Shown piece after piece: positions 46,236 to 55,121 of a stretch of 64,000 nucleotides of DNA (position 1 is the stretch's first letter; each line of letters opens with the position of its first letter). The DNA comes from JBCCTX01 sp965263105 (GTDB taxonomy: Bacteria > Bacteroidota > Bacteroidia > J057). Made by a program: the position numbers and the translations under genes. The DNA lies in NCBI GenBank assembly GCA_965263105.1, contig CBDHGL010000003.1, forward strand, positions 2,418,001 to 2,482,000, in the 5' to 3' direction. The notes beneath the pieces were generated by a model. That model worked only from the letters and a program-made list of their open reading frames with translations. It was not told where the DNA came from and did no database searches.

Positions 46236-47180
46236 ATGAAAATCGCCATTAATCTGCTGATTATTACTTTTACTTGGTTAGTTCATTCCATTGGCCAATC
46301 CCCACAGCTTCCTTGCGGGGTGGCTCTTGAAGAAATTGGACAAGAGGCCCAGATGTTAAATTACGAGGAGTTTGTAAGAATAGTAGGCTATCCTGAGGAA
46401 GCACTTGAGAAAAAAATAGAAGGAACTGTTATTTTGTATTTGGAGATTGATTCCTTGGGACGAGTATCTTCCTTTGATGTGCCCAATCGAGACAAGGTAG
46501 ATCCCTTGCTTTCCATGGCTTGTATCATGCATTCCCGTAAATTGAAGTTTTCTCCTGCACTAGATACATTGGGTAATCCTATTAGATTTTGTGTCAACTT
46601 GCCCTTGACTTTTTCTTTAGAAGCGTTTTCTCAATTGCATTATCTCCAAGCCGTTACCTATTCCTTGCAGAATTCCTACCGAGATGCCCATAAGCATTAC
46701 GATCTGGCTTTGGAGGTGGATAAAGAAAATCTTCCCGCCACTATTATGAAGGGGGTGAGTTACCTTCACATAGGCACCCAGTATCCGATAAAATACTTCC
46801 ATAAATCCTCTAAACTCATAAAGCAACTAAAAAATGAGAATCCTGAAAAGTGGGAATTTATGAGGAAAATGGTCGTAAAGCCTATCCCATTAATTGATAC
46901 TACAGCTAATTCATCGAAAAAGGATAAAGAAGGAAATGTGATGGGGAGGCAAGCTCTTTCTTCATTAGGTATATTGCTGGGGCTTCCCACCTTTCATAAT
47001 CGTCCTCCTAAAGAATCTTTTATTTACGTCAATAGGAATCCGAAGCAAAGCGGCAATTCAAATTCCGATGAGATAGGAATGTTTTCCCCAATTTGGACCT
47101 TGCAACGTATTCGCGAGGAGGCTGAGAATGAATTATTAATCTATTCCTTAGATGAATTACTGGAATTGCTTGAGGAATGA
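46236..47180 (+). CDS. Secreted TonB_C/TPR protein, second of a tandem pair
   Basis: A 314-residue paralogue of the preceding gene. It shares LPCGVALEEIGQEAQMLNYE at the mature N-terminus, KIEGTVILYLEIDSLGRVSS and the HSRKLKFSPA ending of the TonB_C domain, then TPR helices (SYRDAHKHYDLALEVDKENL). A signal peptide occupies residues 1-20. Identity with its neighbour is high in the TonB_C part and lower in the last 80 residues, which points to an older duplication with domain-specific change. It is convergent with the CoA-transferase gene at 12 bases. Function unknown. Confidence 0.65.
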   Translation: MKIAINLLIITFTWLVHSIGQSPQLPCGVALEEIGQEAQMLNYEEFVRIVGYPEEALEKKIEGTVILYLEIDSLGRVSSFDVPNRDKVDPLLSMACIMHSRKLKFSPALDTLGNPIRFCVNLPLTFSLEAFSQLHYLQAVTYSLQNSYRDAHKHYDLALEVDKENLPATIMKGVSYLHIGTQYPIKYFHKSSKLIKQLKNENPEKWEFMRKMVVKPIPLIDTTANSSKKDKEGNVMGRQALSSLGILLGLPTFHNRPPKESFIYVNRNPKQSGNSNSDEIGMFSPIWTLQRIREEAENELLIYSLDELLELLEE

Positions 47181-47192
47181 AAAGCCATTTTT

Positions 47193-48242
47193 CTATAGCT
47201 CATGAAAAGGCATGACAATCGTCTTTAAATTTTCTCCATTGGGCGTCTCGAACTCTTCAAAAGTCCCTTTCTCCTGATGATAGAAGGAATCCTCCAACTC
47301 CTCGATTTCTAGAATAGGCGCAATGCAGACGTCTTTTCCTTTAAAGAAGTCGGTCCATTCATCTCTTGTCTTTGATTTGAATAAGTCTTCTACTTCATTT
47401 TTGGGAAAAGCCAAGACAGAAAGCTCAAAAGGACTATCGCGTTTCCAGTCAGGTCTCTCCACTAAGTCGCAGATATTGTTCCAGAACTTGAGCTCCATGG
47501 CGGCAACAGAAAGCCATTTTCCATCAGCACATTCATAGGCGGCATAGTTGACAGTGGTTTTTCCGTTGATGATGTTAAGCATCCGGTAGTCTAGACCCCC
47601 TTGGTGAAGGGCATAGGGAACTGCCAGAAAGGGTGTGACGGAATCACATAGGGAAACGTCTACGAAGCTGCCTTCTCCGGTTCTAGCTTGTTTTAACAAG
47701 GCGGCTTGCAAGGCCATGACGGCCATATAGGCACCCGCAATATCTGCGTATTGGGTATCTGGAACAATGGGTTTGCCTTTCTCATCTTTCATCAGGCTCA
47801 TGATACCCGAATAGGCCAGGTAATTGAAATCGTGGCCCGCCTCTTGGGCAAGACTTCCTTGCTGGCCGTAGCCGGTAAGAGAAACATATACAATCCTGGG
47901 ATTGATTTTTTTGATCTCCTCATAGCCTAAGCCCCAGGAATCCATGGCCCCTGGACGAAATTGTTCGATCAGGGCGTCTGCCCCTTTTATGAGCTCCAAA
48001 ACTTCCCGCTTACCTTCTTCCGAATTATAATCTAGCACCTTTAACTGCTTTTTGTGATTCAGTTGGTGGAATAGAATACTTGCCCCATCTACTTGAGGAC
48101 CACTGGCCCGGGCGTAGTCCATCCGTTTGGGGCTTTCAATTTTGATTACTTCTGCCCCCATTTGGGTTAGGAGGTGGGTGGCCATGGGGCCGGGTAGGAG
48201 GCGGGTGAAGTCGATTATTTTTATTCCGGAAAGGAAGTTCAT
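47193..48242 (-). CDS. CoA transferase family III (CaiB/BaiF; racemase-like)
   Basis: A 349-residue CaiB/BaiF protein. GIKIIDFTRLLPGPMATHLL and the GAEVIKIESP block are family hallmarks; YADIAGAYMAVMAL carries the catalytic Asp of CoA transferases and alpha-methylacyl-CoA racemases. It lies 123 bases downstream of the IcmF gene on the same strand, so a role in branched-chain acyl-CoA handling such as 2-methyl epimerisation is plausible. ATG 48242 is chosen over a TTG two codons upstream. Substrate cannot be determined. Confidence 0.87.
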   Translation of the reverse strand: MNFLSGIKIIDFTRLLPGPMATHLLTQMGAEVIKIESPKRMDYARASGPQVDGASILFHQLNHKKQLKVLDYNSEEGKREVLELIKGADALIEQFRPGAMDSWGLGYEEIKKINPRIVYVSLTGYGQQGSLAQEAGHDFNYLAYSGIMSLMKDEKGKPIVPDTQYADIAGAYMAVMALQAALLKQARTGEGSFVDVSLCDSVTPFLAVPYALHQGGLDYRMLNIINGKTTVNYAAYECADGKWLSVAAMELKFWNNICDLVERPDWKRDSPFELSVLAFPKNEVEDLFKSKTRDEWTDFFKGKDVCIAPILEIEELEDSFYHQEKGTFEEFETPNGENLKTIVMPFHEL

Positions 48243-48365
48243 TGTCAACTTTAAATTTTATCAATTTAACCACAAATTCTTAACCACAGAGTTCACAAAG
48301 TTTTTCTCAGAATATCCTTCCTATTTCTCTCTGGATAAGTAAAGTAGGGAACGAGAAATCTATTT

Positions 48366-51300
48366 CTACATGCTCCGTCTATACTGCCCGCCCACCTTGA
48401 ATAAGGCATGGGTAATCTGGCCTAAAGTACAGGTTTTGACTGCTTCCATCAGGGCTTCGAAGACATTTTTGTCATTCAATGCCGCTGTTTGTAACTGCTT
48501 GAGATCCAGGTCTGATGTGACATCATGTAGTTTATGGAGTGCTTCCAGGTTGTTGATCTGGAGGAGCTTTTCTTCCTGGGTGGCCCGGATGACTTCCCTG
48601 GGGAGTACGGTGGGAGAGCCCTCGGAGGAGAGAAAAGTATTCACCCCCATGATGGGGTATTCTCCGGTATGTTTGAGGGTCTCATAATACAGCGATTCCT
48701 CCTGGATTTTGCCTCTTTGGTACATGGTTTCCATGGCGCCGAGTACTCCGCCTCTTTCCGTCAGGCGATCAAACTCCATGAGCACGGCCTCTTCTACTAA
48801 ATCGGTTAGTTCTTCAATAATAAAAGCTCCTTGGAGGGGATTTTCATTTTTTGCCAATCCCAACTCGTGGTTTATGATCATCTGAATGGCTACGGCCCGT
48901 CTTACGCTTTCCTCCGTTGGAGTTGTAATAGCCTCGTCGTAGGCGTTGGTGTGGAGACTGTTGCAGTTGTCATAAATGGCGTATAGGGCCTGCAAGGTAG
49001 TGCGGATGTCGTTGAAGTCTATCTCCTGGGCGTGTAGGGACCTTCCAGAAGTCTGGATGTGATACTTCAGTTTTTGTGAGCGATCGTTGGCGCCATACTT
49101 GTATTTCATGGCCTTAGCCCATATCCTTCGGGCGACCCGGCCAATCACAGCATATTCCGGATCTACCCCATTGGAAAAGAAGAAGGATAAATTTGGGGCA
49201 AAGTCATCTATGTGCATCCCACGAGAGAGGTAATACTCTACGAAGGTAAAGCCATTGGATAGGGTAAAGGCCAATTGGGAAATGGGATTGGCTCCTGCCT
49301 CGGCAATATGGTAACCCGAGATGGATACCGAATAGAAGTTTCTAACTTTATTTTGGATAAAGTACTCCTGCACGTCGCCCATGAGTTTGAGGGAAAATTC
49401 AGTGGAGTAGATGCAGGTATTCTGCGCCTGATCCTCCTTGAGAATATCTGCCTGTACGGTTCCCCTGACAGCATTTAAGGCCTTGTTTTTGAGCTCCTGA
49501 TAGATTTTAGGTTCCAATATTTGGTCTCCTGATAGCCCAAGTAGCATCAGGCCAAGTCCATTATTCCCTTTTGGTAAGTCCCCATTGTAGGAAGGGCGAG
49601 GAAGACCTTTTTCATCATAAATTTCTTTGAACTTCGCTTCTACGAGGTGCTCTAGTCCCTTTTCTTTGATATAAAACTCACATTGTTGGTCGATGGCTGC
49701 ATTCATGAAAAAGGCGCAGATGGTAGCAGCTGGACCGTTTATGGTCATGGAAACCGAGGTCTTGGGATCGCAGAGGTCAAAGCCTGAATACAGCTTTTTG
49801 GCGTCATTCAGGGAGGATATATTGACCCCGCTATTGCCTACTTTTCCGTAGATATCAGGTCGGTGATCGGGGTCTTCGCCATAGAGAGTTACCGAGTCAA
49901 AAGCGGTGGAAAGCCTTTTGGCGGGCATGCCCTGAGATAGGTAGTGGAAGCGCTTGTTGGTGCGCTCGGGTCCCCCTTCTCCGGCAAACATCCGCGTGGG
50001 ATCTTCTCCTTTTCGTTTGAACGGAAAAACGCCTGCGGTGTAGGGAAATTCTCCTGGTACATTCTCCTGTCGACTCCAGCGGAGAATCTCTCCCCAGTCC
50101 ACAAATTTTGGGACGATGACTTTGGGAATTTTATTGTGAGATAGGGTCTCGGTAAAATTTTCTACCTGGATCTCCTTTTCTCGGACTTTATACACATAGG
50201 TGTCTTTGCTGTAGGCTTCCTTTTTCTCTTCCCATTTCTCGAGAATGCCCCTATTTTCTTGTTTAAGGCTATCATTAAGAGATTGTTGAGCCTTTTCCAG
50301 AGCTGCGATAGCGGCATCTACATCGGGGCTTTCTCCCAACACTTCCTTCGAACGATTTAAGGCGAAGAGACTTCGAGCAATGTCACTTTGCTCATCTGTT
50401 TCTTGGTTATAGGCTCGTATTCCCTCACTGATTTCTGAAAGGTAGCGTACACGCTTGGGAGGGATGATAAAGCGTTTGCTATTTTCCGAATGCTTGTCCT
50501 GAATTGCTACTTGGCTACCTTTCCAGATGCGGCTGAAGATTTCCTCGAATAATTGGTTGACACCTGGATCATTAAACTGGGAGGCGATGGACCCAAAAAC
50601 AGGCATATCCTCGGCTTTTTGGTCCCATAGTTCGTGGTTTCTTTGGTATTGTTTTTTGACATCTCGCAGGGCGTCCTGTGCCCCTCGTTTGTCGAATTTA
50701 TTGATGGCTACCACATCGGCAAAGTCCAACATATCTATCTTTTCCAATTGGGAAGCAGCCCCAAATTCGGGTGTCATGACATAGACCGATAGGTCGGCAT
50801 GGTCCACAATCTCTGAGTCTGACTGGCCAATCCCCGAGGTTTCCAGGATGATTAAATCAAAGCCTGCCTCTTTCATGATAGCGATAGTCGCGTCGATGTG
50901 CTTATTGAGGGCCAGGTTGTACTGCCGAGTAGCCAAAGAGCGCATAAATACGCGATCAGAAGAAATGGCATTCATTCGGATTCTGTCTCCTAGAAGGGCT
51001 CCCCCGGTTTTTCTTTTGGAGGGGTCAACCGAAATAATCGCCAGGGTTTTTTCGGGATAATGGGTTAAAAAGCGCAAGACTAATTCATCTACCAGACTGG
51101 ACTTTCCTGCACCACCTGTACCTGTAATACCCAGGACGGGAATCGGTGAGTCTGCTACTTTTTTTTCTAGCCCCTCAACCCAGGTTTGATTTTCCTCTGG
51201 GTGGTTTTCAATAGCTGATATAAGCTGGGCGATAGAGACTGGGTCCTTAGATGGGACTCTTTTTACCTGGCCATTCAGATTCACTCCCAAGGGATAGTCG

Positions 51301-51728
51301 CATTTTTCCAATAAGTCATTGATCATGCCTTGAAGGCCCATGGAGCGGCCATCATCCGGGGAATAGATACGGGTAATTCCATAGGCCTGCAGTTCTTCTA
51401 TTTCTGATGGCAAAATGGTCCCTCCTCCTCCTCCAAAGAGTTTGATATGCCCTGCCCCTTTTTCTTTTAATAGGTCATAGGCGTATTTGAAAAACTCCTT
51501 ATGGCCTCCCTGATAGGAGGTAATGGCAATTCCCTGGACATCTTCCTGGATGGCAGCATTTATGATTTCATGGACCGGGCGGTTATGGCCCAGGTGTATG
51601 ACCTCAGCTCCTGAGCGCTGGATGATCCTACGCATAATATTAATGGCTGCATCATGGCCATCGAATAAGGAGCCTGCGGTAAGGATACGTACCTTGTTTT
51701 TGAGTTTATATATGTGGTTCTTATTCAT
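48366..51728 (-). CDS. icmF: Fused B12-dependent isobutyryl-CoA-type mutase (IcmF)
   Basis: A 1120-residue fusion. Residues about 12-140 bind B12 (FDGHDAAINIMRRII). A G-protein chaperone of MeaI type follows (GITGTGGAGKSSLVDE near residue 203, to about 420). The radical mutase barrel occupies about 560-1110. AGVFPFKR has Phe where methylmalonyl-CoA mutases have Tyr, which favours isobutyryl/n-butyryl-CoA rather than methylmalonyl-CoA, as known for IcmF enzymes. It heads a minus-strand unit with the CoA transferase and is divergent from two crotonase genes. An AAGGAG site lies upstream of the ATG. Confidence 0.9.
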   Translation of the reverse strand: MNKNHIYKLKNKVRILTAGSLFDGHDAAINIMRRIIQRSGAEVIHLGHNRPVHEIINAAIQEDVQGIAITSYQGGHKEFFKYAYDLLKEKGAGHIKLFGGGGGTILPSEIEELQAYGITRIYSPDDGRSMGLQGMINDLLEKCDYPLGVNLNGQVKRVPSKDPVSIAQLISAIENHPEENQTWVEGLEKKVADSPIPVLGITGTGGAGKSSLVDELVLRFLTHYPEKTLAIISVDPSKRKTGGALLGDRIRMNAISSDRVFMRSLATRQYNLALNKHIDATIAIMKEAGFDLIILETSGIGQSDSEIVDHADLSVYVMTPEFGAASQLEKIDMLDFADVVAINKFDKRGAQDALRDVKKQYQRNHELWDQKAEDMPVFGSIASQFNDPGVNQLFEEIFSRIWKGSQVAIQDKHSENSKRFIIPPKRVRYLSEISEGIRAYNQETDEQSDIARSLFALNRSKEVLGESPDVDAAIAALEKAQQSLNDSLKQENRGILEKWEEKKEAYSKDTYVYKVREKEIQVENFTETLSHNKIPKVIVPKFVDWGEILRWSRQENVPGEFPYTAGVFPFKRKGEDPTRMFAGEGGPERTNKRFHYLSQGMPAKRLSTAFDSVTLYGEDPDHRPDIYGKVGNSGVNISSLNDAKKLYSGFDLCDPKTSVSMTINGPAATICAFFMNAAIDQQCEFYIKEKGLEHLVEAKFKEIYDEKGLPRPSYNGDLPKGNNGLGLMLLGLSGDQILEPKIYQELKNKALNAVRGTVQADILKEDQAQNTCIYSTEFSLKLMGDVQEYFIQNKVRNFYSVSISGYHIAEAGANPISQLAFTLSNGFTFVEYYLSRGMHIDDFAPNLSFFFSNGVDPEYAVIGRVARRIWAKAMKYKYGANDRSQKLKYHIQTSGRSLHAQEIDFNDIRTTLQALYAIYDNCNSLHTNAYDEAITTPTEESVRRAVAIQMIINHELGLAKNENPLQGAFIIEELTDLVEEAVLMEFDRLTERGGVLGAMETMYQRGKIQEESLYYETLKHTGEYPIMGVNTFLSSEGSPTVLPREVIRATQEEKLLQINNLEALHKLHDVTSDLDLKQLQTAALNDKNVFEALMEAVKTCTLGQITHALFKVGGQYRRSM

Positions 51729-51808
51729 TTATTTTGCTCTCCTTTAGCTAGAATATACTCAATAAATATTTTTTTTGTATCTCCACTTGGGTTAAACTAC
51801 CTTCTATC

Positions 51809-52618
51809 ATGACTTATCAGTTTTTAGAATATAACACTCACGACAGTCTGGCGGTTATTAAATTGAATCGACCGGACAAATTAAATGCACTTAATGAAAC
51901 TTTATTAAAGGAATTGAAAACAATTTTGGATCTATTGGCGAGAGACGATAGCTGCCGATGTGTCCTTTTGACGGGAAATGGTAGGGGTTTTTGCACAGGA
52001 GCAGATATTTCTGTTGTAAATACCGATAAGGACCGGGGAAAAAGGGCAGGCCAGGGAGAAGCTTCCTATCAATCTTTGGTCCAATATTTCAATCCCATAA
52101 TTCAGTGCATTTACGATATGGAGAAGCCTGTGATTGCTGGCGTTAATGGCTTAGCCGTAGGGTATGGGGTTTCGCTGGCTTTGGCATGTGATTTAGTTTT
52201 TGCAGCGAATTCGGCGAGTTTTACTCAAGTATTTGTCCCTCAATTGGGGCTTGTTCCGGACGGAGGAGCTACGTGGATGTTGCCTCGCTTGGTGGGACAT
52301 GCCCGAGCTATGGGGATGATCTTAACAGGTCAGCCCATTGGAGCGCAGCAGGCCAAGGAATGGGGGATGATCTGGGACTGTGTTGCAGATGACCAATTGC
52401 AGGATACGGTATTTAAGCTGGCGTATAAATTATCTCAGGGACCTTCAATGGGAATTAGTTCCATGAAGCTAGCTATGCGTCATTCAGATAGTAATTCACT
52501 GGAGAAACAATTGCGATTAGAAGCTTATCTACAGAAGACGTGTAGTGCTTCGGAGGACTTTGCCGAAGGCTGTCTGGCTTTTGCTGAAAAGCGCCCTCCT
52601 AATTTTGTTGGAAAATAG
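51809..52618 (+). CDS. Enoyl-CoA hydratase/isomerase (crotonase) family protein
   Basis: A 269-residue crotonase. NGRGFCTGADISV and GYGVSLALACDLVFA build the oxyanion hole, and FVPQLGLVPDGGATWMLP carries the substrate loop. The catalytic Glu of true hydratases at the position corresponding to VPQLGL is not clearly kept, so an isomerase or PaaG-like activity is possible. It is divergent from IcmF and 8 bases before a second crotonase gene. Confidence 0.88.
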   Translation: MTYQFLEYNTHDSLAVIKLNRPDKLNALNETLLKELKTILDLLARDDSCRCVLLTGNGRGFCTGADISVVNTDKDRGKRAGQGEASYQSLVQYFNPIIQCIYDMEKPVIAGVNGLAVGYGVSLALACDLVFAANSASFTQVFVPQLGLVPDGGATWMLPRLVGHARAMGMILTGQPIGAQQAKEWGMIWDCVADDQLQDTVFKLAYKLSQGPSMGISSMKLAMRHSDSNSLEKQLRLEAYLQKTCSASEDFAEGCLAFAEKRPPNFVGK

Positions 52619-52626
52619 ATAGTAAA

Positions 52627-53421
52627 ATGGATAGAGTTAAAGTAGAAATCGATAATCATATAGCCACCGTTACCTTCAATCGCCCGGATAAGATGAATGC
52701 CTTGGACCTTACTCAATTTCTGGCCATCATCGAAGCCGGTGAACGAGTAGGTAAAGACCCTTCCGTTCGCGTGGTGGTTTTGAAGGGAGAGGGCAGAGCT
52801 TTTTGTGCGGGGTTGGACCTGAATGCCATGGCTTCTGATAATGAAATGCTCGAAACGCCCTTAGTTCCCAGGACTTATGGGATTGCTAATATGTGGCAAC
52901 AGGTTGTTTGGGTTTGGAGGGACATGCCTGTACCCGTTATTGCTGCTGTCCATGGCTTTGCTTTTGGCGGCGGCCTTCAGATCATGTTGGGTGCTGACAT
53001 AAAGTACATTAAAGCAGATACCCAATTGTCCATCATGGAAATGAAATGGGGGATTATACCGGATATGGCGGGCACTCAGCTTATGCGCCATTCAGTTCGC
53101 GACGATATCATTAGGGAACTGACCTATACCAATCGAATTTTCTCAGGAGAACAAGCCGTACAATATGGTTTTGCTACCCATATTTCCGATAACCCTGTCG
53201 AGGATGCCATGACCCTGGCTAAAGAGATCGCGTCCAAGAGTCCTAGTGCCATTGTTAAGGCTAAGAAGGTTTTAAATGCTGCTCCTTATCTGAGTCGGGA
53301 AGAAGGATTGATGATGGAGTCTGTTGAACAAGAGGCGATCATTCGGAAGAAGAATCAAATGGAGGCTGTTTTTGCGAGTATGCAAAAACGAGAGGGGAAT
53401 TTTGATGATTATCGGGAGTGA
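52627..53421 (+). CDS. Crotonase/enoyl-CoA hydratase family protein
   Basis: A 264-residue crotonase, distinct from its upstream neighbour. VLKGEGRAFCAGLDLNAM and GFAFGGGLQIMLGADIKYI build the oxyanion hole, and EMKWGIIPDMAGTQLM is the substrate loop. The pair probably acts on successive steps or different acyl-CoA chains linked to the IcmF pathway. Its TGA overlaps the GTG of the NUDIX gene by four bases, so they are translationally coupled. Confidence 0.88.
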   Translation: MDRVKVEIDNHIATVTFNRPDKMNALDLTQFLAIIEAGERVGKDPSVRVVVLKGEGRAFCAGLDLNAMASDNEMLETPLVPRTYGIANMWQQVVWVWRDMPVPVIAAVHGFAFGGGLQIMLGADIKYIKADTQLSIMEMKWGIIPDMAGTQLMRHSVRDDIIRELTYTNRIFSGEQAVQYGFATHISDNPVEDAMTLAKEIASKSPSAIVKAKKVLNAAPYLSREEGLMMESVEQEAIIRKKNQMEAVFASMQKREGNFDDYRE

Positions 53422-54155
53422 AGAAAAATCCCCAGAAAATGTCTAAGGTAAAATTGGCCTCAACCATTATGTTGGGTAGGGACCACAAGGGTTCGTTAGA
53501 GGTTCTTTTGGTAAAACGAAACAAGTCCCTTGCCTTTGCAGGAGGCTTATGGGTATTTCCAGGAGGGAAAATTGATCCCGAGGATTTAGCTCAGTCTCAA
53601 GATGAATTAGGAGCAGCTCAATTAGCTGGGGTTCGTGAATTAAAAGAAGAAGTAAATCTAGACTTGGATCCTGATCAATTGTTCTTTTTTCGCCATTGGA
53701 CTACGCCTGTTGTTGAACCTCGGCGCTATGCCACCTATTTTTTCTTTGGGGCTTCTCATTCCCCAATATCAGAAGTTAAGATCGACGAACAGGAAATTGT
53801 TGCTCATAAGTGGCTTTCTCCCCAAGAGGCTTTGGATAGCCTAGCCGCTGGGAAAATGGGCATGATGCCTCCCACCATCTTGAGTCTCCAATTGATCAGA
53901 AAGTGTCAATCTGTAATAGAGGCAAAGGAGTGGATTTCGCAGCAGACTCCTTTATTTATTTTGCCTGAATTGAAGGCAGAGGGTAAACGTATGATCTGTC
54001 TATTTGAAGGGGATGGGGAATACGGTTCCCAACTAGTTTCTCCCTCTCTTGCTAGGCATCGTCTGACCTTGAATATGATAACTGGGGTAAGCACGTTTGA
54101 ATATGTAGGTTGTAGGGAAGGAATTGAACCTGTAAATGGGGGGATGCACGTGTAA
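53418..54155 (+). CDS. NUDIX hydrolase, NUDT19-like (possible CoA pyrophosphatase)
   Basis: A 245-residue NUDIX protein. The NUDIX box is spread over residues about 40-80 with an insert: LWVFPGGKIDPED, then RELKEEVNLDL. The LLVKRNKSLAFAGGLWVFPGG-type approach resembles the NUDT19/RP2 group that hydrolyses CoA and acyl-CoA. Translation begins at the GTG overlapping the crotonase stop (GTGA); ATG 53439 is an alternative. Coupling to acyl-CoA genes supports a role in CoA turnover, but this is inference. Confidence 0.82.
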   Translation: MKKNPQKMSKVKLASTIMLGRDHKGSLEVLLVKRNKSLAFAGGLWVFPGGKIDPEDLAQSQDELGAAQLAGVRELKEEVNLDLDPDQLFFFRHWTTPVVEPRRYATYFFFGASHSPISEVKIDEQEIVAHKWLSPQEALDSLAAGKMGMMPPTILSLQLIRKCQSVIEAKEWISQQTPLFILPELKAEGKRMICLFEGDGEYGSQLVSPSLARHRLTLNMITGVSTFEYVGCREGIEPVNGGMHV

Positions 54156-54223
54156 GCCTTGGTGCCTGCTGGGTGACTTTTAATGTAAAATTGCAATTGA
54201 AATATAAGCTTAAAAGAAAGCTG

Positions 54224-54308
54224 TACCCGGGGCCGGACTCGAACCGGCACGGCCTTTCAGGCCACAAGATTTTAAGTCTTGCGTGTCTACCAATTTCACC
54301 ACCCGGGC
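54224..54308 (-). tRNA. tRNA-Leu (anticodon UAA)
   Basis: The minus strand folds as a class II tRNA. The acceptor GCCCGGG pairs with CCCGGGT (G-U at the first pair), with discriminator A at 54224. The anticodon stem CAAGA/TCTTG encloses CTTAAAA with anticodon TAA. The variable arm (TGGCCTGAAAGGCCG) and a T arm with GTTCGAGTCC complete it. CCA is not encoded. Confidence 0.95.
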
Positions 54309-54642
54309 AGAATTGTTCAATTGGTGTTCAAAAGTACGGTTTGGGACAGGAATTGCCAAATTTTTTGTTGTCCCTATTTTTTCAGGCGTATCCATTAACA
54401 TTTTTCAGCTTCTTTTCATCAGTCACCGATCTATCTGATCCACTCACCCTCCTCTTGGCGTATAATTCACCGATGAATACCCACTAAAAACACCATTTTA
54501 AGCTCGTTTTGGCCACTTTTTCATTTGTCGAAGCTATTGGCCATTCGTCGATAGGAAGGAGGGTATTCGTCTTATAACATCCGACAAATCCTGTCAAAGC
54601 CGCCATCTTTGTATCGTAACAAACAAACAAAATCACAAGAAA
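54309..54642. other. Gene-free stretch, 334 bases
   Basis: It separates the divergent tRNA-Leu(UAA) and the small secreted protein. CATCTTTG at about 54606-54613 is one base off the -7 consensus. I see nothing else that I can support. Confidence 0.45.
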
Positions 54643-54996
54643 ATGAAAAAAGTAATAACCACAATTCTTCTCGCCTTCTTCTCAATCCTGGCCCATGCTC
54701 ATGCTACTACTGCTAATCCTTCTGACAAGGAAGAGGTGAAAAAGCAAACACAGGAAATCATGGTTGCTCCTGTGGGTTTTGATAAAGTTCTGTCCTTACT
54801 CTTATTTGAGATAGATGATCCCCAGGTGGATATAGAAATATCGCAAAATTCAGTTGGGATGGTATTTAAAACTTCTTTAAAAGTATCTGAAGTGGATGTT
54901 TTAGAAGTGGACTTGAACGATTTTGAAGGAGGAACCTATACCTTAAGAGTGGGTGCGGGAGAGTACGCAAAAGTTCATACACTTATTTTACCTTAA
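54643..54996 (+). CDS. Small secreted beta-sandwich-like protein
   Basis: A 117-residue protein with a signal peptide (MKKVITTILLAFFSILAHAHA). The mature part has alternating beta strands (VLEVDLNDFEGGTYTLRVGA at its end) like the short DUF3244-type or C-terminal sorting-like beta sandwiches of Bacteroidota. It lacks a full type IX sorting signal at a longer cargo protein, so it probably is an exported small protein. Function unknown. A stem-loop and a terminator follow. Confidence 0.6.
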   Translation: MKKVITTILLAFFSILAHAHATTANPSDKEEVKKQTQEIMVAPVGFDKVLSLLLFEIDDPQVDIEISQNSVGMVFKTSLKVSEVDVLEVDLNDFEGGTYTLRVGAGEYAKVHTLILP

Positions 54997-55014
54997 GCTT
55001 CCCCAATTCCAAGT

Positions 55015-55042
55015 TAAGGCAGGATATATACATCCTGCCTTA
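55015..55042. terminator. Perfect 11-bp stem-loop after the small secreted gene
   Basis: TAAGGCAGGAT (55015-55025) pairs perfectly with ATCCTGCCTTA (55032-55042) around a six-base loop, 19 bases after the stop. It lacks a T run directly after the stem, so it may be an mRNA 3'-end stabiliser ahead of the stronger terminator at 55092. Confidence 0.55.
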
Positions 55043-55091
55043 GCCCATATCTTAAAAGAGTTTTTCATTTTGTTACTGTTTTTGTTGCCAG

Positions 55092-55121
55092 GGCCTTCCC
55101 GATAGGGAGGGTCCTTTTTTT
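55092..55121 (+). terminator. Rho-independent terminator (+ strand)
   Basis: GGCCTTCCC, a GATA loop and GGGAGGGTCC form a stem with some G-U pairs, followed by seven T (55115-55121). It ends transcription of the small secreted gene and reaches into the last bases of the heparinase-like gene on the opposite strand. Confidence 0.65.
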
